NCBI RefSeq assembly: GCF_001645685.2
Contig: NZ_CP017080.1
Location: 2,408,001 to 2,472,000, forward strand
DNA length: 64,000 nt
Origin: Peribacillus muralis
GTDB taxonomy: Bacteria; Bacillota; Bacilli; Bacillales; DSM-1321
Direction of reading: 5' to 3'
In this document: piece by piece, positions 15,775 to 24,761 of the stretch
Layout of the letters: each line of letters starts with the position of its first letter
Position numbering within the stretch: the stretch's first letter is position 1
Program-made: the position numbers and the translations under genes
Notes under the pieces: generated by a model
What the model saw: only the letters and a program-made list of their open reading frames with translations
Told to the model about the DNA's origin: nothing
The model's database searches: none

Positions 15775-16713
15775 TTAAATGGCTTGATAATACAAAAGCC
15801 CATCACGAGTGAATTTCCTGCATTGGTTATTCAAAAGCAGGTATTCAAGATGGGCCAAGGTTTCACCGACGGCGAATCTTGATTCGTGGATAGGTAAGTT
15901 TCCAAAAAGGATACTGCAGGCACTTTTTACAGTAATGGGATCTTTCATGCTTTCATGAATGACATGCAGGCGGTCTTGATGGTGATTCAATAACTCAACG
16001 ATTCGTTCGTTGGCATTTCGAAATGGCTTTCCATGTGAAGGAATGACATATTCAACGTCTAACCTCTGGATTTTTTTCAAGGAAGAAAAAAACGCCTCCA
16101 ACGGGTTGTCTAAGCCCTTGAACCAATACGATATATTAGGAGATATTCTAGGCAATATATGATCTGTCGAGAACAGAACGCTATTTTCCTTGTTATATAG
16201 GGAAATCAAGCCATCAGAGTGACCCGGTGTGAAAATTACCTCGTACTCGCATTTGCCAAAACGGAGCTTCATGCCTTCTTCAAGGTGATGATTGATCGTA
16301 GGATATGGTTTTACTTGTGGGATGAAGCTGCTTTCGTCACTGGATAAAGCTGTGGCTAGGTCATCTTCCATGCCACATGCAGTATAATTTTCCTTAAGGA
16401 GATTAAGTGCCGGCGCTTCCCAGTACGTTTTCCCTGCATGTTCATCCACTTGCGTCATCCACACTTCGGCATCGGTTAACTGCTGTAAGGTCCCGGCATA
16501 ACCGAAATGATCTGGGTGATAGTGGGTGACGATTATATCACGAACATCATGTTTGGCAATGATCGGCTTCCATATATCCCTTGTCATTTCGTTATTTAAC
16601 CCCGTATCCATGATCGTCCACCCTTTTTCGCCTTCTGCAAGAAAACAATGGACATGGTTCAATCTAAATGGCATGGGGATGGTAACTTGAGTAACTTTCA
16701 ATTCATTCAGCAA
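15775..16713 (-). CDS. MBL-fold metallo-hydrolase
   Basis: 312 residues. The metal-binding signature THYHPDHFGYAG is near residue 63, followed by PGHSDGLISLY, STDHILPRI and IPSHGKPF, which supply the other His and Asp ligands of a binuclear metal centre. A C-terminal helical domain resembles the beta-lactamase-associated winged-helix domain of thioester hydrolase-type members. The substrate is unknown. TTG start with AAGGAG nine bases upstream. No partner genes. Confidence 0.85.
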   Translation of the reverse strand: MLNELKVTQVTIPMPFRLNHVHCFLAEGEKGWTIMDTGLNNEMTRDIWKPIIAKHDVRDIIVTHYHPDHFGYAGTLQQLTDAEVWMTQVDEHAGKTYWEAPALNLLKENYTACGMEDDLATALSSDESSFIPQVKPYPTINHHLEEGMKLRFGKCEYEVIFTPGHSDGLISLYNKENSVLFSTDHILPRISPNISYWFKGLDNPLEAFFSSLKKIQRLDVEYVIPSHGKPFRNANERIVELLNHHQDRLHVIHESMKDPITVKSACSILFGNLPIHESRFAVGETLAHLEYLLLNNQCRKFTRDGLLYYQAI

Positions 16714-16901
16714 CTTTAACTTCTCCTTCCGATGTAACTTTCAGTTTCATTATTGAAAAGGGGTACAAATAGTACGTTAAATAAAGGTATATCATGTATC
16801 AATTCGACGAATTCCTTGAAGTTCCTCTATCCATCTTCTACATTTTTAGCTGAACGATGGATGTTCCAGCTCATGAAAAATGAAAAACGCCACTTAAAGG
16901 A

Positions 16902-17179
16902 TCACGGCACACTGCTATCATCAACTGCTGCTTCTAACCAGTCCGTTTCACCAAGTGTCATTTCTAAGTGAGCAAACCAACTGGCCTTTGTCGCGCCATG
17001 CCAATTTTCTTGGCCGGCAAGAAACCCGCTCGCTCAAACAGTGATACTGTATATGGCTCTCCATCCGCCAATTTTAACTTAACGAGATTCTGCTCGCTAA
17101 CAGACACAATCTTGATGGAATGACCAGTTGAGAACGTTTTAAAAAGCACATTTTCCGAGGCTTGAAGAAGGTTTACCAA
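16902..17179 (-). pseudogene. frameshifted small gene, family not recognised
   Basis: The first part in one frame (EQNLVKLKLADGEPYTVSLF, then ERAGFLPAKKIG) gives way near 17000 to a second frame (NWHGATKASWFAHLEMTLGE, then TDWLEAAVDDSSVP and stop) that reads as a natural C-terminus. Neither half alone looks complete and no ribosome site precedes the first. I do not recognise the family. Confidence 0.4.
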
Positions 17180-17320
17180 ATTAGCGAATGCTATTCGGAA
17201 TCGTCAAATTAAGTGAAGTAGCTCGTCATTTTGTAGTATTACCTTGAATCGGTCTGAGAAGAGTTTAAGAAAGAAGGAGTTAAAAAGATGGAAATCGCGG
17301 ATTCCTGAATCATCAAAAAT

Positions 17321-17343
17321 AACGCCATCCATAGGATGGCGTT
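17321..17343 (-). terminator. terminator of the 17349 gene
   Basis: Perfect 10-base arms AACGCCATCC / GGATGGCGTT with a 3-base loop, then ATTTTTGATG on the minus strand, 6 bases after the stop. Confidence 0.85.
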
Positions 17344-17348
17344 CGCAC

Positions 17349-17942
17349 TTACATCTCTTCCTCTATCGTTTGAACAAGGATAAAAAGAAAATGATAGATT
17401 AAATTAAAAGCATCATCTAATGTTAGGTCTTCTCGAAACCCATTGACATTATTCAAGGCAAAATTAACATCCCAAAGTCCGTCACCTTGGTTAAACATTA
17501 AACTGAATGAACCAACGTCTTCTTGGATTTGCATTTTTAAATACGTCTTTAATGCTTCACCCATTTTTTTCTGGAATTTCAATCCGAACATCGCGTTATA
17601 GGTACCGAATACATCATCGCATTCTACTGAAAGTGCCTCCACTCCGATTAATTCGAACCAGTCGGATTCAAAGTATAGGAATTCATCTTTATTTTTTTTC
17701 AAGTACTCAATAGGCTGGGCTAAAAATGAAGCATTCTCTACTGCTATCAACTCTTCGCTCTCTTTATTACTGCGTTCGATATATGCATCGGCAAAACGTG
17801 ATGTATTTTCCTTTAGCATTATAGTGGTATCTTCAGTGATTAGTTTATGCTTTTCTATATACTCCTTTTCTTCATTAAATACCTCCAGCTGGTCATTGCT
17901 GATGGTTTTTGATATGTATGCTTCCATTCGTTTTCTTAACAT
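17349..17942 (-). CDS. hypothetical cytoplasmic protein, 197 residues
   Basis: I do not recognise the family. The protein is acidic and largely helical at the N-terminus (KTISNDQLEVFNEEKEYIEK), with an alpha/beta C-terminal region containing FSLMFNQGDGLWDVNFALN. No membrane segment or signal. GAGGAGG is well spaced from the ATG at 17942; longer in-frame starts lack a ribosome site. It has its own terminator and no functional neighbours. Confidence 0.6.
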   Translation of the reverse strand: MLRKRMEAYISKTISNDQLEVFNEEKEYIEKHKLITEDTTIMLKENTSRFADAYIERSNKESEELIAVENASFLAQPIEYLKKNKDEFLYFESDWFELIGVEALSVECDDVFGTYNAMFGLKFQKKMGEALKTYLKMQIQEDVGSFSLMFNQGDGLWDVNFALNNVNGFREDLTLDDAFNLIYHFLFILVQTIEEEM

Positions 17943-18105
17943 ATGATGTCCTCCTCGTATCTTTTCAAGCTTATGCAATTTCCATCATAGCATATCCTTT
18001 CCTTAGAAAATAACTTTGTGAATGAAATTACATTGATGATTGTGGAATTTGTATCATGTCTTCGTTATAGTAATGGTAAAGCATGTATACATATAGAGAA
18101 ATGAG

Positions 18106-19233
18106 ATGTTTAAAATGCAGAAAATCATTGTCATAGGAGCAGGAATCCTGGGAGCCTCCACTGCCTATCAGCTTACTAAAAGTGGGGCTGAAGTAATTAT
18201 TATCGATCGTCAGGATGAAGGACAGGCAACAGCTGCCGCAGCAGGAATCGTATGTCCCTGGATATCGCAAAGGCGGAATAAAGCATGGTATCACCTTGCT
18301 AAAAATGGAGCGGCTTTTTATCCTGCTCTGATTGATGAACTGAAACGGGATGGGGAAACCGAGACAGGTTATGCTCAAGTCGGGGCCATCAGTTTACATA
18401 CCGAAGAAGAAAAACTGATGGCGATGAAGGAGAGAGCCGAAAAACGGAAAGAAGACGCACCGGAGATGGGCACGATCACATTACTTTCCCCTTCGGAAAC
18501 AAAGGAATTATTCCCGCCTCTTTCCAATGAATATGCAGCTGTTCATGTAAGCGGGGCCGCTCGGGTCGATGGTCGCGCGCTTCGGGATTCTTTACTGCGT
18601 GCATCGCAAAAAAACGGCGCGAAATTAATCTACGGTGAGGCATCTCTTACATATAAAGGTTCACAGGTTAATGGTGTAACCGTCGAGGACGATTTCATAT
18701 CTGCTGATCAAGTAATCGTTTGTGCTGGGGCATGGGCTTCACAATTACTGAAGCCACTTGGTGTGAATTTTAAAGTCAGCTTTCAAAAAGCCCAAATCAT
18801 CCACCTTGAATCTGCTATTGAAGGGACGAATAACTGGCCGGTTGTCATGCCTCCCAGTGATCAATATCTACTTGCCTTCAATCATAATAAAATCGTTGCC
18901 GGCGCTACCCATGAAAATACGGAAGTGTTCGATACCCGAGTGACTGCTGGAGGCTTGCAGGAGGTTTTCAATAAAGCTCTGAATACCGCTCCTGGCTTGG
19001 CAAATAATGCGTTTGTTGAGGCGAGGGTCGGTTTTCGTCCGTTCACACCAGGCTTCCTGCCAGTAATCGGCCCGTTGCCTGATTGGGAAGGGATAATCAT
19101 TGCCAATGGCTTGGGAGCTTCAGGTTTAACGATGGGTCCTTATATTGGCTCACAACTGGCAAACCTTGCGCTTGATCAGGAACTTGATATCGATTTGGAT
19201 AAGTATGACGTAAGAGGTGCTTTGGAATGCTAG
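18106..19233 (+). CDS. FAD-dependent oxidoreductase, DadA/glycine-oxidase family
   Basis: 375 residues. The N-terminal dinucleotide fold IIVIGAGILGASTAYQL is followed by an acidic strand end (IIIDR), and the C-terminal FAD contact is GLGASGLTMGP. The mid-protein VEARVGFRPFTPGFLPVIGP is typical of DAO-superfamily amine oxidases (D-amino acid dehydrogenase, glycine or sarcosine oxidase). It oxidises an amino acid or secondary amine; the substrate is not decidable. Start could be ATG 18106 or ATG 18115; both have weak ribosome sites. Monocistronic. Confidence 0.85.
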   Translation: MFKMQKIIVIGAGILGASTAYQLTKSGAEVIIIDRQDEGQATAAAAGIVCPWISQRRNKAWYHLAKNGAAFYPALIDELKRDGETETGYAQVGAISLHTEEEKLMAMKERAEKRKEDAPEMGTITLLSPSETKELFPPLSNEYAAVHVSGAARVDGRALRDSLLRASQKNGAKLIYGEASLTYKGSQVNGVTVEDDFISADQVIVCAGAWASQLLKPLGVNFKVSFQKAQIIHLESAIEGTNNWPVVMPPSDQYLLAFNHNKIVAGATHENTEVFDTRVTAGGLQEVFNKALNTAPGLANNAFVEARVGFRPFTPGFLPVIGPLPDWEGIIIANGLGASGLTMGPYIGSQLANLALDQELDIDLDKYDVRGALEC

Positions 19234-19300
19234 ACCTTCAGCGTGGAATCGTGTATTTTCCCAGTGCGGCCTCTGCTTTTTTGGTTGTTAGCCGTCAAAA

Positions 19301-19344
19301 AAAGATAAATGCTACTCTTCCCTTAGGTGGCAGCATTTATCTTT
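19301..19344. terminator. bidirectional terminator between convergent genes
   Basis: Arms AAAGATAAATGCT and AGCATTTATCTTT around an imperfect inner stem, flanked by A7 and TTT tracts, between the FAD oxidoreductase and the CsiD remnant. Confidence 0.75.
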
Positions 19345-19359
19345 AATCATTTAACGAAT

Positions 19360-20058
19360 TTATTGGTTGAATCTTCCGCGTTGGCGCAGTAATTCACGAT
19401 TCAGGTTCGGATCTTTTTCGAAAGCAGCACGGCCGTGAAGCCAAAATATATTATTGACGACAACTAAATCTCCTACAGGGAGCTCCAATTCAATTACGCT
19501 TTCATCGTTTTCCAAGGAATGCGATAAATCCCGTAAGTACTTGGCCTGTTCGATCGATTCAGGATAAACGAATTGATCGATAAAGCATATGCCAGGCTTG
19601 TTATTGTGATTAAAGAATGTCAATCTTTCAATTTCCTGATCAATGTTTTTGCTCTTTGGAGCTTTGCAAGTGAATTTTTGACTCGAAATTGGATGATTGA
19701 CGTAATGATCAAGTTCTTTCCAATCGTCCAGATGCAATAAGCGAGATTCTCCACCACGGGCATTCTCTTCAATCATCTTCATCATCAATAGCCAGTCCAC
19801 CGGCTCATCCACAAATGTTCCGTCCGAATGAAGCGTGAATAAACGATACGCTTGGCGCAGGTATGAATCACTGCTATCCGTATCTTGTACACTAAATCGC
19901 GCATAATATTTACCTGACATCGCATCATGGTTTGGTGTTCCAAGCAAGTATGAAATGGCTGTAGCAAAAGCCACATATTCATCGGTCTTTTCAGTGACTC
20001 CCTCCAAACCGAGGGTGAACCCTCCTGAATCCCGGTCATGAACGATGCTGCGAAGCAC
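19360..20058 (-). pseudogene. csiD: 5'-truncated glutarate 2-hydroxylase (CsiD/GlaH)
   Basis: The remaining 232 residues match CsiD closely: NHDAMSGKYYARFSVQDTD, SDSYLRQAYRLFTLHSDGTF with the Fe(II)-binding HxD, LLMMKMIEENARGGESRLLH, FIDQFVYPE, NNIFWLHGRAAFE with the distal His, and RELLRQRGRF with the 2-oxoglutarate Arg. Full-length CsiD has about 325 residues. Here roughly the first 90 are missing: the frame opens at 20076 after an in-frame TAA, with no ribosome site, immediately behind a HEAT-repeat gene. The intact enzyme hydroxylates glutarate to L-2-hydroxyglutarate, the substrate of the LhgO encoded 1.6 kb upstream. The fragment is probably inactive. Confidence 0.85.
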
Positions 20059-20080
20059 TTCTCCGAATTCCGCTTTTCTT

Positions 20081-20596
20081 TTATTCTTCCTTTATGTGGT
20101 TTCCGATGACCTTACCTAATCCTTCAATTGAGGCTAATATTTCAAAGTCACTATCACCATTTAATCTATATTCATTTAAAGCATTTACTACTTCCTCGTC
20201 GGCTTCATTCGGATTAATCATGGTAATCGCCCAACTAGCCCAAAACCTACTCTTCCCTTCTTGCTCTTTGACAACTGTCTTTAATTTCTCAAGACTGTTT
20301 TCTCCAATTCTCGATAGACTTAGAGCTGCTGAACTTCTTATTTCTTCCTGTTCATTTTGCAAACAATAGATCAATGTATTTATGGAATCTTTTGCTTGGG
20401 AACCAATTTCCCCCAGTGTGACAATAGCCATTGTTTTCAACGATTGCTCTTCTGTATCTTCAATTACTTGTATTAATTGTGGTACTGCAAGTTGTGCTTT
20501 ATTTTTCAGATTTGCAATAGCTGTGAATGCCTTTACTTTATCAGTAGATTTTAATCCTTCGATGTCTTTGTTTATAATATCTTTGTCTCTATTCAT
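20081..20596 (-). CDS. HEAT-repeat protein
   Basis: 171 residues built of four to five helical pairs of HEAT/PBS-lyase type, such as AFTAIANLKNKAQLAVPQLI, MAIVTLGEIGSQAKDSINTL and AALSLSRIGENSLEKLKTVV. This is a protein-binding scaffold with no catalytic motif. The ATG has GGAGGA upstream and overlaps the last codons of the frameshifted membrane gene, so the two were co-translated. It is inserted between DUF3870 and the CsiD fragment, and its stop abuts the truncated CsiD frame. Confidence 0.75.
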   Translation of the reverse strand: MNRDKDIINKDIEGLKSTDKVKAFTAIANLKNKAQLAVPQLIQVIEDTEEQSLKTMAIVTLGEIGSQAKDSINTLIYCLQNEQEEIRSSAALSLSRIGENSLEKLKTVVKEQEGKSRFWASWAITMINPNEADEEVVNALNEYRLNGDSDFEILASIEGLGKVIGNHIKEE

Positions 20597-21240
20597 AAAC
20601 AGATCCTCCTTAATGAATAGTCATGATAAATACGTCCCAACAATACCCCTAAGATTTCCAACCCTAGAATCGGCAAAATATTTAGAGCTTCTAAATAGAA
20701 TATTTTTTTCACGAAAGAACCGGGCAATAAAAATAAATCCCCTGTCAAAGCATGCTTTACTACACCAGAAAAAAACCATTCAGTATATGTGCTACAATTA
20801 AAAGCACTAATGCAATACTTAAAGCTATGTTACTCCAGCTAGCAAGCCCCCCATAATATAACAATCATCACTATAGATTGCGTAATATGAACATACTTAT
20901 CCTTCCGAAAGATCGCCCATTCAAACCAAATAAAAGAATGAATTCCTGTTAAAAACCCTGCTTCCCACCAAGTAGGCTTTTCTGTAATATTATGAATCCG
21001 ATTGAACATGGATTGATAATCTCCAAACTCAGACCAAAAATCCGCTTCTCTAATTACCTTTTTTTTAAATCTAGCATTTTGAGTAGAGACATACATCAGA
21101 ATCACGGATAACAAAAAAATGGATAAAACAAGAAAGATTGATAAAGGACCTGGCTGACCATTAAAAAACAAACCAAATTGTTTGTATATATGAAAAATAA
21201 ATGTCTCCGATTTGTTGGTGAAAAACCGATATAAAGACAC
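20593..21240 (-). pseudogene. frameshifted multi-pass membrane protein
   Basis: The first frame (to 20839) gives 133 residues with two membrane segments and stops just after a G6 run. Dropping one G there continues GLASWSNIALSIALVLLIVA, a third membrane segment. A second shift near a T7 run leads to TEWFFSGVVKHALTGDLFLL and then ALNILPILGLEILGVLLGRI, stopping on the ATG of the HEAT gene. The original product was therefore about 215 residues. Family not recognised. Both breaks sit in homopolymers, so a base-call error is possible. Confidence 0.6.
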
Positions 21241-21290
21241 GGAATTTATTCAAAAAAGATGAAAAAGCCAATGATAGAACCTAAGAACAA

Positions 21291-21635
21291 TTACAGGCTT
21301 GATAGTTTCGTTTTATCTCCCGCATTAATTTGTTGAAAATGGATATCCAAGTCTTTTAATGCAGCGACCAAAGCATTCGCTGCTTTGCCCCTGTAATAGG
21401 TTTGAATTGAATCTATCGCCTCTTCGACACCATCGTTTAAACTGGTACCCTTTAATAATTCCCCGATAAACTCCCGTCCATGCTCAGTTGCCAATGTACA
21501 CGAAGCCTCGAGTACAACCCCAAATTTAATATCGACTTCTGCCGTTATGGTCAACGTTTCAAATACACTTTTCGCTGCCATTCCTTGAGGTAAACGTGCA
21601 TGCCCTGCAATGAATATTGTTTTACCATTAAACAT
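21291..21635 (-). CDS. DUF3870 domain protein
   Basis: 114 residues: FIAGHARLPQGMAAKSVFE, then TLTITAEVDIKFGVVLEASC and TLATEHGREFIGELLKG match DUF3870 along its whole length. This small family of unknown function recurs next to dicarboxylate and 2-hydroxyacid catabolic genes. It begins 27 bases after lhgO and is probably in the same operon. The gene that would follow is now separated by the HEAT/membrane pair. Confidence 0.75.
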   Translation of the reverse strand: MFNGKTIFIAGHARLPQGMAAKSVFETLTITAEVDIKFGVVLEASCTLATEHGREFIGELLKGTSLNDGVEEAIDSIQTYYRGKAANALVAALKDLDIHFQQINAGDKTKLSSL

Positions 21636-21662
21636 GAGACTTCTTCCTCTCCATATAGGTAT

Positions 21663-22880
21663 TTATTTTGATAATATTGCTTCCGTTAAATGCGATTGTT
21701 CCGGAATACGGCTAACAACCTCTTTTCCAATTTCAATCGAGGCCGTGGCAGCTGGAGAAGGGGCATTGCATACATGAACCGTACGTTTTCCCATGATGAT
21801 GTGAAAGTCATCGACCATATTACCGTCATCCTGTAACGCTTGAGCCCTGACTCCAGCGGGTGCAGGGACTAAATCGTCCTCTGTAATATCCGGTATCAAT
21901 TCCTGCAGGCTTTTCGTGAACTGTTTTTTACTGAAAGAACGGACATATTCATCCATCCCTTCCTTCATGAATTTACTGGCCAATTTCCAAAAACCTTTAT
22001 AACGTAATACTTCAGTTAAATCCTTCGCATTGAAGTCGGTTTTTTTATATCCCTCCCGTTTAAAACTGAGTACGGCATTAGGTCCTGCATCAACTTCCCC
22101 GCTGATCATCCGCGTAAAATGCACGCCTAAAAACGGGAATTTAGGATTAGGAACAGGATAGATCAAGTGCTTGACGAGATAGCGTTTTTCAGGTATGAGC
22201 TTGAAATATTCACCTCGGAAAGGAACGATTTTCATGTCGGTTTTATATCCTGCTGCTGCAGCTATTCGATCACTGTGCAAGCCTGCACAATTAATGACCA
22301 TCCTTGCCTTCATGGTTTTATTGCTCGTTTCGATGGTGACCTCATCAATTTCCTCGGCAATCTTTTCGACCTTAGTATTCAGCATGATTTCACCTCCGCT
22401 ATCCAGGATGATGTCCGCCATTTTTTCACTTACCTGACGATAGTTGACGATGCCTGCCTGGGGCACACGTATCGCACCGAGTCCATTTACGTGCGGTTCG
22501 ATTTCCCTTAACTCACCTACATCGATTTTCTGTATCGTCAGCTCATTTTGTAAACCGCGGATGTATAAATCATCTAGAAGAGGCATCTCTTCTTGCTTCG
22601 TCGCAACAATCACTTTGCCGCAAATATCATGTTCAATTCCATGTGTTTTGCAGAATTCCGTCATGGAGCGGCTTCCTTGGCGGGCAAACTTTGCCTTGAA
22701 ACTGCCAGGCTTATAATAAATTCCGGAATGGATGACACCGCTATTATGTCCTGTTTGATGATCTGCAACAACCGCCTCTTTTTCAATGATCACCACTTTG
22801 GCATGAGGGTATCGCTGATATAGGGCCATACCTGTTGATAAACCTACAATTCCCCCGCCAACAATTGCAAAATCATACAC
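21663..22880 (-). CDS. lhgO: L-2-hydroxyglutarate oxidase/dehydrogenase LhgO
   Basis: About 405 residues. FAIVGGGIVGLSTGMAL is the FAD-binding fold, followed by HQTGHNSGVIHSGIYYKPGS, PFRGEYFKLIPEK, HLIYPVPNPKFPFLGVH and CNAPSPAATASIEIG, all diagnostic of LhgO. It oxidises L-2-hydroxyglutarate to 2-oxoglutarate with electrons passed to the membrane quinone pool. GGAG spaced 8 bases from GTG 22880 gives MYDFAIV, the usual LhgO start. It lies between gntR and DUF3870 in a glutarate-type catabolic locus whose CsiD partner is broken. Confidence 0.92.
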   Translation of the reverse strand: MYDFAIVGGGIVGLSTGMALYQRYPHAKVVIIEKEAVVADHQTGHNSGVIHSGIYYKPGSFKAKFARQGSRSMTEFCKTHGIEHDICGKVIVATKQEEMPLLDDLYIRGLQNELTIQKIDVGELREIEPHVNGLGAIRVPQAGIVNYRQVSEKMADIILDSGGEIMLNTKVEKIAEEIDEVTIETSNKTMKARMVINCAGLHSDRIAAAAGYKTDMKIVPFRGEYFKLIPEKRYLVKHLIYPVPNPKFPFLGVHFTRMISGEVDAGPNAVLSFKREGYKKTDFNAKDLTEVLRYKGFWKLASKFMKEGMDEYVRSFSKKQFTKSLQELIPDITEDDLVPAPAGVRAQALQDDGNMVDDFHIIMGKRTVHVCNAPSPAATASIEIGKEVVSRIPEQSHLTEAILSK

Positions 22881-22900
22881 ATTGGACACTCCTTTTATCG

Positions 22901-23569
22901 TTATTTTTTTGTATTCAACAGCTCCATATAAGCGATTAGGTTATTCTTTGTCCGTAAAATGTGATATTCCACCGCTGCCCGCAGCTCTGCAGGATCGCCC
23001 CTGAGTGCAGCTTCGTAGATCATCCTGTGCTCCTTTTGGGTTTGCGGATAATAATCAATCAACAAATTGGGGGCAATGGGTGATATTCCTAACGTTTCGA
23101 CCATTTTTTGAACCCTTGGCCAAGGGCAGCCTTTTCGAAGCGTTTCATGGAACGCCGCATTCAGATGAATGTAATGCTCATTAGTAACATCGGTTAATTG
23201 AAGTTTTTCCATTTCGAGCAGAATCCCTTTTAATATTTCCTTATCCTCTCCCGTTAAAAAGGGCAGCGATTTTTCGGCGGCTAGTCCTTCAAGTAGTGAC
23301 CGGGTATGGTAAATCTCCTCAATATCTTCCCTCGTTATAGGTGTGACGATAGCCCCTTTATGCGGAACCATTTCGACCAACCCTTCCATTTGCAGCTGTG
23401 TCAGGGCTTCACGAATGGGCATTCTGCTTACTTTCAAGCGATCAGCCCATTCCTCTTGGATCAGTCGATCTCCCTTTTTTAAGGTTCCATTTAAAATCGC
23501 CTTTCTAAGATTTTTCGTTACATTTTGAACGATCGTTGATTTATCTTTATTGGAATTGACCTTATCCAA
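22901..23569 (-). CDS. GntR family regulator, FadR/FCD subfamily (CsiR/LhgR-like)
   Basis: About 222 residues: an N-terminal winged helix (LRKAILNGTLKKGDRLIQEE and VSRMPIREALTQLQMEGLV) and an all-helical FCD domain from about 90, with the metal-ligand pattern of Asp/His residues including NAAFHETLRKG and the C-terminal EYHILRTKNNL. Regulators of this class next to lhgO sense L-2-hydroxyglutarate or glutarate and repress the operon. AAGGTGG is spaced 8 bases from TTG 23569; a GTG four codons upstream overlaps that site. Operator-like repeats lie at 23591 and 23653. Confidence 0.85.
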   Translation of the reverse strand: MDKVNSNKDKSTIVQNVTKNLRKAILNGTLKKGDRLIQEEWADRLKVSRMPIREALTQLQMEGLVEMVPHKGAIVTPITREDIEEIYHTRSLLEGLAAEKSLPFLTGEDKEILKGILLEMEKLQLTDVTNEHYIHLNAAFHETLRKGCPWPRVQKMVETLGISPIAPNLLIDYYPQTQKEHRMIYEAALRGDPAELRAAVEYHILRTKNNLIAYMELLNTKK

Positions 23570-23590
23570 TTCAACTTCCACCTTCCATCT

Positions 23591-23602
23591 ATTGGATACA
23601 AT
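23591..23602. promoter_or_regulatory. GntR operator copy 1
   Basis: ATTGGATACAAT, an ATTG-N4-CAAT inverted motif, 22 bases upstream of the gntR start. An identical copy lies 62 bp further upstream. Confidence 0.6.
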
Positions 23603-23652
23603 TTTAACTATATCAACTAAATAAAGCGATTACAATACAGAAAATTTAAAAT

Positions 23653-23664
23653 ATTGGATACAAT
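23653..23664. promoter_or_regulatory. GntR operator copy 2
   Basis: A second exact copy of ATTGGATACAAT. The two sites bracket the region expected to hold the gntR-lhgO promoter. Confidence 0.6.
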
Positions 23665-24188
23665 TCATCAACAACTTCACTATTAATCAATCATATTGGG
23701 AAATGGAATTTAGTCTGAAAGGGGATCAAATTCAATCAATCCTCTTACAATAATTGTAATTGTTCAAACCATCAATATTAAGACTGGCAGCAAAGGCTCC
23801 ATTTATTGAAGGATAGTATAACCCAAAAAGAATTCTCAACAGCCTGGACTCTCATAGCCGACAAGCCATTGAAGGAATAAGGCTAAGATTTCACTTTTTA
23901 TTGTGAAGGATATCCTCACTTCCCTCGTATGAATTTGTTTAATAGATAATGCAGTGAAATTATTTAACCATAATAATATTATGTAAACAATATATTGATC
24001 AATTAGCCACTTTGTGAATACAAAATGGCTAGATTTGAGGAAATCCTCTTGTTTTCGGCCCTCTTCCAATCTTCACAGCAGCGACATCCTCCTTCTTTTA
24101 CAATCCAATTATATTGAAATGTGGTTTGCAAACGGTTTAGTCCTGCTATTGGAAAAATGGTACCACGGAAAAAACACGTAAATCTTCC
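23665..24188. other. intergenic region without a supportable gene
   Basis: About 520 AT-rich bases. A 77-codon minus-strand frame (23836-24069) has no ribosome site and no recognisable features. Nothing else seen. Confidence 0.4.
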
Positions 24189-24761
24189 TTAAAAATAGAA
24201 ATCCATCAGCGTTTCGTCCATTAAATCCTGGGTGAGTCCTATGTATATCATCGTATCCTTTGGATTGGAGTGATTGAGGATTTGCTGCAGTAAAGCGATA
24301 TCCTTAAATTTTTGATAATGCAAATAGCCGAAGGTTTTTCGGAGAGTATGTGTACCTACATCCGGAATATCCGCCATATCTGCTGCCTTGTTCAATACCC
24401 GGTATGCCTGGACCCTTGTGATCGGGCCATCCCCTTTTCGGCTCGGAAACAAATATTGTTCATTTTTCAGGTTCATTTTCCGCACATACTTCCTTACTTC
24501 TTTTCGAAGCTGAGGATTGACAAGAAACCGTTTAATTTTCTCTGTCTTTTGCTCGACGATGACGATATGCGTTCCCTCAAGAATATCTCTCACACGCAAC
24601 TGTAAGAGATCGCCTATACGCAAACCAATATTAATTCCAATTGAAAACATCATATAGTCCCTATAACTGCAATACTTCAATAGAGATTTTTTCATTTTAT
24701 CTATATGATCCAGACGGCGAATCGGCTGGACATTCTTAATTTTTTGAGAGGCTGACTGCAT
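24189..24761 (-). CDS. tyrosine recombinase/integrase, short form (YoeC-like)
   Basis: About 190 residues containing only the catalytic domain. GINIGLRIGDLLQLRV carries the first Arg, GTHTLRKTFGYLHYQ the HxxR box, then LNHSNPKDTMIYIGL with the third-box His and the nucleophile Tyr. The N-terminal core-binding domain of XerC/phage integrases is absent, as in the short Bacillus YoeC-type proteins. The DNA target is unknown. ATG 24761 is preceded by AAAGGGG at a long spacing. It lies at the edge of a gene-poor zone that also holds a resolvase fragment. Confidence 0.82.
   Translation of the reverse strand: MQSASQKIKNVQPIRRLDHIDKMKKSLLKYCSYRDYMMFSIGINIGLRIGDLLQLRVRDILEGTHIVIVEQKTEKIKRFLVNPQLRKEVRKYVRKMNLKNEQYLFPSRKGDGPITRVQAYRVLNKAADMADIPDVGTHTLRKTFGYLHYQKFKDIALLQQILNHSNPKDTMIYIGLTQDLMDETLMDFYF

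Noticed and set aside
23836..24069. 77-codon minus-strand frame between gntR and the recombinase
   Set aside because: No ribosome site, no recognised motif, and composition of random AT-rich DNA.
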